Assembly (NCBI GenBank): GCA_963669155.1
Contig: OZ022594.1
Coordinates: forward strand, 18,531,302 to 18,595,301
Length of the DNA: 64,000 bases
DNA from: Arbacia lixula
Taxonomy: Eukaryota > Echinodermata > Echinoidea > Arbacioida > Arbaciidae
Reading direction: 5' to 3'
The notes under the pieces were generated by a model. The model ran no database searches. It saw nothing but the letters and a program-made list of their open reading frames with translations, and was not told where the DNA came from. Position numbers and translations under genes: made by a program. Position 1 is the stretch's first letter. Each line of letters opens with the position of its first letter. This document shows positions 56,930 to 64,000 of the stretch, one piece after another.

Positions 56930-57156
56930 TGTAGTAGTTAGCGACCCCACCCCTCTACAAGCCCCGCCGATAGAGGGCAGCAGGGCTGCATATATAAGCC
57001 CTGCGCCGGGGAGAGGTCGACAGACCGAATCCTGACAGAGACTGAGACAGAACTGATAGTACAAGACAGCTACAAACAAAGGTTGGTTTGTCGTTTTGTA
57101 TTCGTGGTCTGTTTGGTCTCTTGGTCTGACCAAGCGTTTCAGAGTGAACCGCTTCA
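56930..57156 (+). repeat. 3' LTR
   Basis: Same 227 bp as the 5' LTR with no difference seen by eye. Preceded by AAAACGGGGGGGAG, a typical polypurine tract. Confidence 0.93.
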
Positions 57157-57160
57157 TAAC

Positions 57161-58650
57161 TTTAAAATTAGCTAGAAAAATCAAAGAAAATTGCATTTGT
57201 AATATTTCGCCATAAATGCACATTTTATGCAAATGGTTAAGGATCAAGGTGTAGTAACTCATTAATGTTACAATAATTTATGTTCATGGTGATGGTGTTG
57301 CATTATAAAACAATTAGATTCTCTAATTGTTCTTCACACAACACGATCACAATAAAAGACAAAGTGTATAATACACAATTTGCGTGACTGCAACTTGTAA
57401 ATCTGAAACTAAAAAGTGAAACAGAGATAGACAATAACAATATTGCTCGAATAATTTGAATATTGCATATGAAGAATGATCACGTTATTGTTTACAATGA
57501 AAGTCTACAGGATCATCTCAAAGGTAGCATATTAGAGACCAAATACTTACATTTATAATCGTCAGGTGCGGATAGCATTAGCAACGCTAGGTTCGGGCAA
57601 TGCTAACGAGTAACGAAAATGGGTTCGGCAATGCAGTATCGCGCAGCTGAACATCGACCAAGCTAGGATCGCATCTCCAAGACTCCGTAACATCAGCCTA
57701 AATGTCTACTTTCTCACATTCACAATGACAATGTAACGAGTACCTCACTAACTTGCAACATGCAATCATGCATTCGTCGAACGAGGTGTGGATGACATCA
57801 TTCGAAGAAATGTATGAAGCTCCACCCGAAATAGCCTCAACTTCCATGAAGCAATGCGTGTTGTTGACGGCTCTAGTATACAGCTACAGTGCAGTGAACA
57901 GCTGATCATCATAACAATAACATTTCACATGTACAGCTAAGCGCCAAACGATCAGGCACATCTTGCACGCACCCAGGTCACGAAGCTTTCCCAGGGACGA
58001 AACCCGAGCACGTGGGAAAGTTGTGCTTATCGGACGGTACCATTATGAAGTAGGTGTGCCACATGCAAACAAAGGGTAATACTGGTGAAATATTTAAGAA
58101 ATGCACGACCTTTCAGCAGTAATCTAAAGTATTTCATTAAAATTAAAATACCCTTGCAAGGTATGTCACTGTTAATAGCGGCTACATAGGTTTTGATTTG
58201 AATATTTGTAATGAGATACCTCAGATTGAAATGAAATCGCGCGTCCCATTCGAAGGGAAAGCAGTCACGCCTGAAAGGCGTGTTTAGCAAACATTTTCTC
58301 CGGATCCATGTAGTGAAAGTGCTCGCGGTTTATACGTTCATCACATGCACATGTTTGATTTGTCAGACTAGTCAGATGCCAAACCCATTTGAGTTGAAAT
58401 ATATTTCAAACACAACATTCCGAGAATTAAGAGCATGATAAACACAGAAATTAGACGAAATGATGATGTAATGTAATATTTTGTAAAAACGGGGAGATGG
58501 TAGAAATTAGAAGAAACTTGAGTAAACATCTGCATGGATGCATAGGCGGGCTATGAATGTCAAAAGCATTCGTGACAATGTTTTGACGGCCCATTATGCC
58601 CAGCTAGACTTAATGGATGTCGACTTGGAAAGAAATGCTTGGATCTCTAT
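57161..58650. other. 5' region of the MS4A-like gene (copy B), right part
   Basis: Counterpart of about 25905-27398. It keeps the GTAAGTATTT donor-like site on the minus strand (about 57548) and an open frame near 57760 that diverges from copy A, so the frame is unlikely to be real. Confidence 0.5.
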
Positions 58651-59105
58651 AGGGATAGTTCACCTTGAAATTATTTGGTTTCAATAATGACAGAAACATC
58701 AGTGAAGGTTTGACGAAAATCGGTCAAATTAGAAAAATATGGTTATTTGATTTAAAAATGTTGATTTTGTTACGTCACATGGGAGGTCTCATGGGAGACT
58801 CTTTCCATAAATTGCCCTTTTTATGTTCTTTGATGAAGGAATACATTCTTTTCATAGCGATATGCATGTAAAGATGTGTCTAATGATATATCGAAAGCAC
58901 AGCTAGGGGAAAATATAATTTCCATTAAAATTGTAGGCCTACACAACATTATGGGAGAGCACCTCGCACGTGACGTCACAAAATTAAAACTTAGAAATCA
59001 AATAGCAATACCTTTGACTATTTTCGTCAAACCTTCACTAATATGTTTCTTTCATGTGTCCCCTTTTATTGAAACCGAGATGATTTTAGGGTCAACCATC
59101 CCTTT
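58651..59105. mobile_element. Foldback MITE, GGGATAGTTCACCC family (copy B, second)
   Basis: Counterpart of 27399-27885. Confidence 0.75.
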
Positions 59106-59213
59106 AATTGACCATTTTTGGCAGACATTCTCCACATCCGGGATTTCCGCCCATGCCAATTTGCAAAAGTCATGAGACTCGGAAGGAATCACCTGTATAC
59201 CAAAACGTGTGTG

Positions 59214-59765
59214 AAATCTCACACTCAAATACACTGATTATCATTTTGACACAATATATAATTTTGACATAGATTGAATCCTACAAAAATATGAAAAGTG
59301 AAGAAATTTGGTAAGAAAAAATAAGGTTATCTTTCTCCGTTTATTCATCATTCCTCAATGCTCTAAAAAGAGTTGAGTACAGGATCTCAAATGGTGTTGC
59401 CATTGACTATTTCGAGAAAATTGCTAAAAAAACCCCCCAAATCTTTAAGAGGTAAAATGAGGAATTAAAGACATAATTGCTTTCTAAATTGACATCAGCT
59501 AAATGTCAGTGCTGACTGCAGAGCAAGGGACAAAACATTGTCATGATTGTTGAATGCTTTTGAAAATCAATTAGCACGCTTTAGTATCCATACAGATGTT
59601 TGAATGAATTATGCTCGAGTTTCTTCGCCTTCATAACACCTCCCTGGTTTGAGTATTATTTATATCATACAATAATAAAGGTTTTTTTTGGTAATCAACT
59701 CACTCACGCGCATGATTACCCACAACATACGGAGTTCCGCAAGGTTCACTCTTAGGCCCATTATC
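59214..59765. other. Unique right flank, no gene recognised
   Basis: AT-rich sequence beginning where copy similarity ends. Nothing coding or repeated is recognised. Confidence 0.6.
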
Positions 59766-59770
59766 TAACT

Positions 59771-60990
59771 TTTTTTTTTAATGAATAATGATATCGCATT
59801 TCGTTTTATTGATTGACAAACAAAGGGAAAATCAATGATTAACATTGTAGAGTTAATTATCATGTAAAGAACAATACACAAATAATTGTACATTTTATAG
59901 AACACCCTGTAATGAGATTGCTTATTGTATTCAGGATGTTACAAGGTCCCATAACATCGACATGCATGTTGACTTCTGTTGATAAATATTATTGCGTACT
60001 GACGAAATTCCTAAACGTTGTATGTAAACAATATGGATCATAATTTAGTTATGCGCATAACTTTCGATAGTGCAGTGACTACCTGCATTTTCTCATATCA
60101 GAAATTAAGTGCTTTTGTTATATCCATCTAATTTGCATCAACAGAAGTATATATTTTTTTAATTAATAATGATATCACATTTCTTCTTATTGATTGACAA
60201 ACAAATGGAAAATCAATGATTAACATTGCAGAGTTAATTTTCATGTAAAGAAAAATACACAAATGATGATACATTTTATAGAACACACTGTAATGCGATT
60301 GCTTATTGTATTTAGCATGTTACAAGGTCCCACAACATCGACATGCATGTTGACTTCTGTTGATGAATATTATTGCGTACTGACGAAATTCCTAAACGTT
60401 GTATGTAAACAATATGGATCATAATTTAGTTATGCGCATAACTTTCGATAGTGCAGTGACTACCTGCATTTTCTCATATCAGACATTAAGTGCTTTTGTT
60501 ATATACATCTAATTTGCATCAACAGAAGTTTATTTTTTTAATGAATAATGATATCACATTTCTTCTTATTGATTGACAAACAAAGGGAAAACCAATGATT
60601 AATATTGTAGAGTTAATTATCATGTAAAGAACAATACACAAATGATTATACATTATACATTATACATTATACATGATTACTGTAATGCGATTGCTTATTG
60701 TATTCAGGATGTTACAAGGTCTCATAACATCGACATGCATGTTGACATGGTTGACTTCTGTTGATGAATATTATTGTGTAATAGATGAAATTCCTAAACG
60801 TTCCATGTGAACAATATGGATCATAATAACATTAGACCAATTAAGTTATGCGCATAACTTTCGTTATTGCAGTGACTACCTGCATTTTCTCATGTCATAA
60901 CATCGACATGCATGTTGACTTCTGTTAATGAATATTATTGTGTACTGACGAAATTTCTAAACGTCCTATGTAAACAATAATACATTTGAA
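59771..60990 (+). repeat. 378-bp tandem repeat, about 3.3 units
   Basis: Units start with TTAAT-AATAATGATATC at about 59779, 60160 and 60538. Each holds ATTGATTGACAAACAAA, ACATCGACATGCATGTTGAC, TTCCTAAACGTT and AGTTATGCGCATAACTTTCG (a palindrome core). A partial unit begins at about 60897. Unit 3 has an extra (ACATTAT)n expansion. Confidence 0.9.
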
Positions 60991-61320
60991 TAGATAACCG
61001 GCATATAACTAGATAGAAGGAATATTTGAGCATACATTCCAATAACCGTTTTATTAAGAAAAAATGAATGCCACCTCACTGAGTCCAGACAACATTAATT
61101 ACAACAAAATATCAATCCTTAATTGTACTAACCAATATCTTTTGAAGTAAATTTCCGTAGTGCTATATTATATGAAAATGAGTGTACTGAGGAATACGAT
61201 CGGATCGAGTAGGACATAATAGGATCAGATAAGATAGGATGAGGATAGGATCAGTATTCTGTGTTCGTATGTAGCCGATTCAAGTAGCCTATGATTAGTC
61301 GTGTGAAAATATCAGCCCTC
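60991..61320. other. Non-coding, short AGGATC/GATAGGA-type repeats
   Basis: Irregular repeats of ATAGGATCAG and GATAAGATAGGAT at about 61196-61255. Otherwise nothing recognised. Confidence 0.5.
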
Positions 61321-61324
61321 CATT

Positions 61325-61510
61325 TTTTGGCCCATTTGGCCCATATGGGCCCCAGATGGGGTGTACGGTGCAAAATGTAGATGGGTCCCAGATGGGCCAA
61401 ATGGGGCCATATGGGCCCAGATGCTCCCCATACGGGCAGCCCATATGGGGCCCATATCCAGGCCCAGATCAACCCACATCTAGCCCATATGGGCCCTAGC
61501 TATTTTGCTA
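61325..61510. repeat. GGCCCATATGGGCC-type palindromic repeat
   Basis: About fourteen irregular units built from GGCCCATATGG, CCCAGATGGG and CCATATGGGCC, several self-complementary. The Gly/Pro/Trp/Met open frames over it on both strands are by-products. Confidence 0.85.
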
Positions 61511-61624
61511 TCTGGGTACACTTTCAGCAGAATGGTGTAGGCCCACATGTAGTACTTGTACAACATGATGATATCAACCTCACATCACATATACCACCTG
61601 TTCTTTTAATGTGACAAATCAGTT

Positions 61625-61815
61625 CAAATTATGTTAGCTTCAAATCCCACCGCTGCCACCATGCCATACTTGATGATTGTATGTAAGGAAAGCCATAATC
61701 TGCTTAAACCCATATCATTGAGTCTAAGCTATGGCTCCACATGAGTCCATAAATATGAGTACTTCTGCAATTGTAAAGTGTAAAAAGCTCTATAATAATA
61801 TATATAATGCATCAT
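61625..61815 (-). mobile_element. SINE-like repeat with reversed B box
   Basis: GCTTCAAATCCCACCGCTGCCACCATG resembles the B-box arm of a tRNA-derived SINE. It is inverted relative to CATGGTGGCAGCGATGGG at 62610 and GGTGGCAGCGGTAGG at 62390. A TATAATAATATATATAAT tail follows at about 61790. Orientation is uncertain. Confidence 0.4.
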
Positions 61816-62384
61816 GTAATAATCTCGCTATTTTCGCCTTCACAGTATTCCTACTTTTAACTGACCGGAGGGGAGGGGGGTCATCTTAAAGTGGGTGAAT
61901 ATACAAGAGCGTGTATCGGGGATATAAGAAGATTATGAGGAAAACTATACATCTTCATTGACGCTGATGGTGACATTCGATGGTGTGACCTTTGTATTGG
62001 TGGTGATTGACTCCTGGTAAGACCTTTGTATACATGTGGCTGTTGACTTGATTGAGTCTGAGTAGAGGTCATGTGTTTCATGGGATCTCAGGGAAAATGC
62101 AAGGGATATCTCAGAAACCAGCGAGTCATGTAAAGCGAAGTGACCACGTTAGTAGCTTCTCAGTCATGCTGGGCACATGACTGTATCGGGTAGCCAATAT
62201 AACAATGGGGATGCATAGAAACTGTCATGAGGGCCTTTAATAAGCAGTACCCCTCCCCTTTCCAGCGCAGATAGTAAATATGTTGGGCAATCGATTGTGT
62301 ACGCACTCCTTTATCGTTCTTACCTTTAGATTGAAATACTACTGGTATGTAATTGTTAAAAATTATCAGAAATTAATTTCACAA

Positions 62385-62640
62385 CTTGGTGGCAGCGGTA
62401 GGATATACGACTGGAGTGATATCTTCTAGGCTGTAGGGTTAAATATATATCAATAGAGATATTGCTATGCATTGCTACCACAGGCATGCAATATTGCTCT
62501 TGTCCGCGCATCTTTACTAGTATATAATATTCTACAATCTAGACTCTAAACATGATTTGTGATAAATGGCTGTGACTTGCTTATCTCTGTATGCACTAAC
62601 TCTCAGTTGAACATGGTGGCAGCGATGGGATTTGAACCTC
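62385..62640 (-). repeat. GGTGGCAGCG direct repeat, SINE-like
   Basis: TTGGTGGCAGCGGTAGGATA (62387) and ATGGTGGCAGCGATGGGATT (62611) share a core. The second ends GGGATTTGAACC, a reversed B box. They are probably two related SINE ends. The sequence between has no gene. Confidence 0.4.
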
Positions 62641-62763
62641 ACATATACAAATAATTTGTTTCATACGGTGGTAACAGGCAGTTTATTAGAACTGATGTGA
62701 TCATATCATGTTGTATAAATACCAGGCCTACACCATTCTGCTTAAAGTGTATCGCAAGCAAAG

Positions 62764-62791
62764 TAGTAGTAGTAGGAGTAGTAGTAGTAGC
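62764..62791 (+). repeat. AGT trinucleotide microsatellite
   Basis: (AGT)n with one AGG interruption. Confidence 0.95.
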
Positions 62792-62804
62792 CTTCGAATA
62801 TAAT

Positions 62805-63500
62805 CAGATTTCGGCAGCCATCTTGGATTTGACAAAGGTGTGATAGTCCGAAGTATTTTTATTCCCATAAATAATCCTAGACCACAAATTTACACCTCCA
62901 ATACATTATTATAGCACTATCATTTATGGTTTGAGCCCTCTCGGAGAAAAATAGATGTGGAAATTAGTAATAAAGCCTGTATGCTAATTTGTGGCAGCCA
63001 TTTAGAATTTTTGATAATGTTGACTGCGGTGATATACTTGTAGCATACAATGTGATCAAAGTGTAATTACAACACAAATTACAAATGAAGGTTCCAAAAG
63101 AAACATGGCATAAAATATTTGCCCCTAAGTAATATCGTATACAAAATTGTATTTGTTGAATTATTCCAAATTGTGTGATATGCAAATTAACAGCAGCCAT
63201 ATTGGATTTTCTACAGAAGCATACTGTCCTTGTAAGTAAATAGTGACATGGAGAGGGATAGCCATGGTAGCATGTGATTCTGGCTAATACACAATAATAT
63301 CCTTTAAATATGCAAACTAGGGCAGCCATCTTGGATTTTACAATGAAGCGATGGTTGTATGCATAAATAAATGTCTATAAATAGAATCCTTGACACCAAA
63401 TACACATGAAAAATGGTATTGTTTTTCAATTTAGCCCTTCTGAGATGAATTGCTCACTTAACTCAATACAAAATATATGCAAATTAGCTCATTATGCTAA
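62805..63500 (+). repeat. Degenerate repeat with GCAGCCATCTTGGATTT core
   Basis: The core recurs at about 62814, 62995 (GCAGCCATTTAGAATTT), 63193 (GCAGCCATATTGGATTT) and 63321. Each is preceded by a TATGC-AA-TTAG type stretch, and spacing is irregular at 127-200 bp. No open frame of interest. Confidence 0.7.
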
Positions 63501-64000
63501 TTATGCAAATAAAGAAATGCTAAAGAATGCCAAGGTGGCAACCAAGCTAAATTATCTTCAATACCCATCTGGAACAAGATTCCATCAAAAAACCTTGTAC
63601 TTATGACAATGTCCAGGTATCGAAAATTTCTACAGGACTACATGCGCGGCACCAACATTTAGCTGCTGTCAACTGGGAAAGAAATACCTTTAATTCCCTG
63701 TTTTGTCTCTCGAAGCTGTGTTTCTTATCACATTTTTTTTGCAATTTTCAAGAAAGTTAAGGGCAACACCATTAAAGATCTTGTACTCGGTTTTCTTCTA
63801 AATAATTGTTGAATGATGCACAAACTAATATATAAGATAATATTCTTACTTACACAATTAACACATTTCTTCACTTTCCGGAGATTTCCGGAAATGTGGG
63901 TTTCAATCATTATCAAAATTGTATCTTAAGCTGTTTATTTTCATTAAAGGTGATATTCATAGGAAATAAAATCAAATAAATACAGTTTATTTTATAGCTG
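63501..64000. other. Right edge, no gene recognised
   Basis: AT-rich sequence with a few short open frames on both strands and no recognised motif. Confidence 0.55.

Larger units (their letters stand above)
49381..57156 (+). mobile_element. LTR retroelement (Ty3/gypsy-like gag and protease) with a TatD-type third gene, copy B only
   Basis: A 7776-bp element with two 227-bp LTRs that look identical, so the insertion is recent. Parts in order are 5' LTR, primer-site-like TGGCGCTTGC (49609 on), a 1.5 kb leader, gag, protease, a C2H2/TatD third coding region, a polypurine tract (56916-56929) and the 3' LTR. It is flanked by TAAC (49377-49380 and 57157-57160). Copy A lacks it at about 25895. No reverse transcriptase, RNase H or integrase region is visible, so it probably depends on another element for mobility. 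The element is distinctly GC-richer than the AT-rich host DNA. It looks nearly whole, with about one visible break. It lies antisense to the MS4A-like gene, upstream of its first coding exon. Confidence 0.9.
28473..59213 (+). repeat. Copy B of the large direct duplication (probable haplotype B)
   Basis: This is the partner of 962-28272. It contains its own full set of MS4A-like exons and the same backbone of MITEs and SINEs. It lacks several copy A insertions and has four large ones of its own: 31491-32454, 40394-40500, 42591-44077 and 49381-57156. It runs on without interruption into the unique right flank at about 59214, as expected if copy B and the right flank form one contig. Confidence 0.85.

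Noticed and set aside
61251-61614. Gly/Pro/Trp-rich frames on both strands
   Set aside because: They are translations of the palindromic GGCCCATATGGGCC repeat, open on both strands because of its symmetry.

Overview
The window looks like a stretch of a highly polymorphic marine invertebrate genome, most probably a sea urchin (echinoid). That guess rests on AT-rich non-coding DNA crowded with foldback MITEs, tRNA-derived SINEs, TACATGTA-rich sequence, a tandem-repeat HINE-like element and a single intron-rich host gene. No species marker is present, so the assignment is inference.

The dominating structure is a long direct duplication separated by a gap. Copy A is 962-28272, then comes a 200-base run of N (28273-28472), then copy B is 28473-59213. 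Copy A ends at the gap and copy B begins at the gap with the sequence that starts copy A. This is what two unmerged alleles (haplotigs) placed end to end look like, so most 'duplicated' features are probably two alleles of one locus. Unique sequence lies only at 1-961 and 59214-64000.

The only host gene I can support is a four-transmembrane MS4A/CD20-like gene on the minus strand, with five coding exons in each copy (A: 21364 down to 15929; B: 47072 down to 40657). Splice sites, phases and reading frame agree between the copies, which encode about 292 and 294 residues. A coiled-coil-like coding remnant (minus strand, about 4012-4570 and 30474-31030) is probably a pseudogene.

The two copies differ by many insertions. 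Copy A alone carries a hAT-like element (2963-4003), a TTAA-type foldback element (4663-5028), a 1.1 kb block with a foldback element (21893-23008), a pogo/Tigger-like element with an internal minisatellite (24274-25461) and a HINE-like tandem-repeat element at 12318-13609. Copy B alone carries a hAT-like element holding telomere-type TTAGGG repeats (31491-32454), a second HINE-like element at a different place (42591-44077), a short Tigger-like MITE (40394-40500) and a 7.8 kb LTR retroelement (49381-57156).

The LTR retroelement is the most unusual item. Its 227-bp LTRs look identical. It has a gag with an N-terminal helix-hairpin-helix-like segment and a CCHC knuckle, then an aspartic protease. 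No polymerase or integrase region is visible. A third coding region combines a C2H2 zinc finger with a TatD (TATDN2-like) nuclease region and sits behind a strong splice-acceptor-like sequence. Next in interest are the HINE-like arrays, whose roughly 156-bp monomer carries a perfect DR1 nuclear-receptor motif in every unit.

The right flank (59214-64000) holds a 378-bp tandem repeat, a GGCCCATATGGGCC-type repeat, SINE-like pieces and a dispersed GCAGCCATCTTGGATTT repeat, with no recognisable gene.
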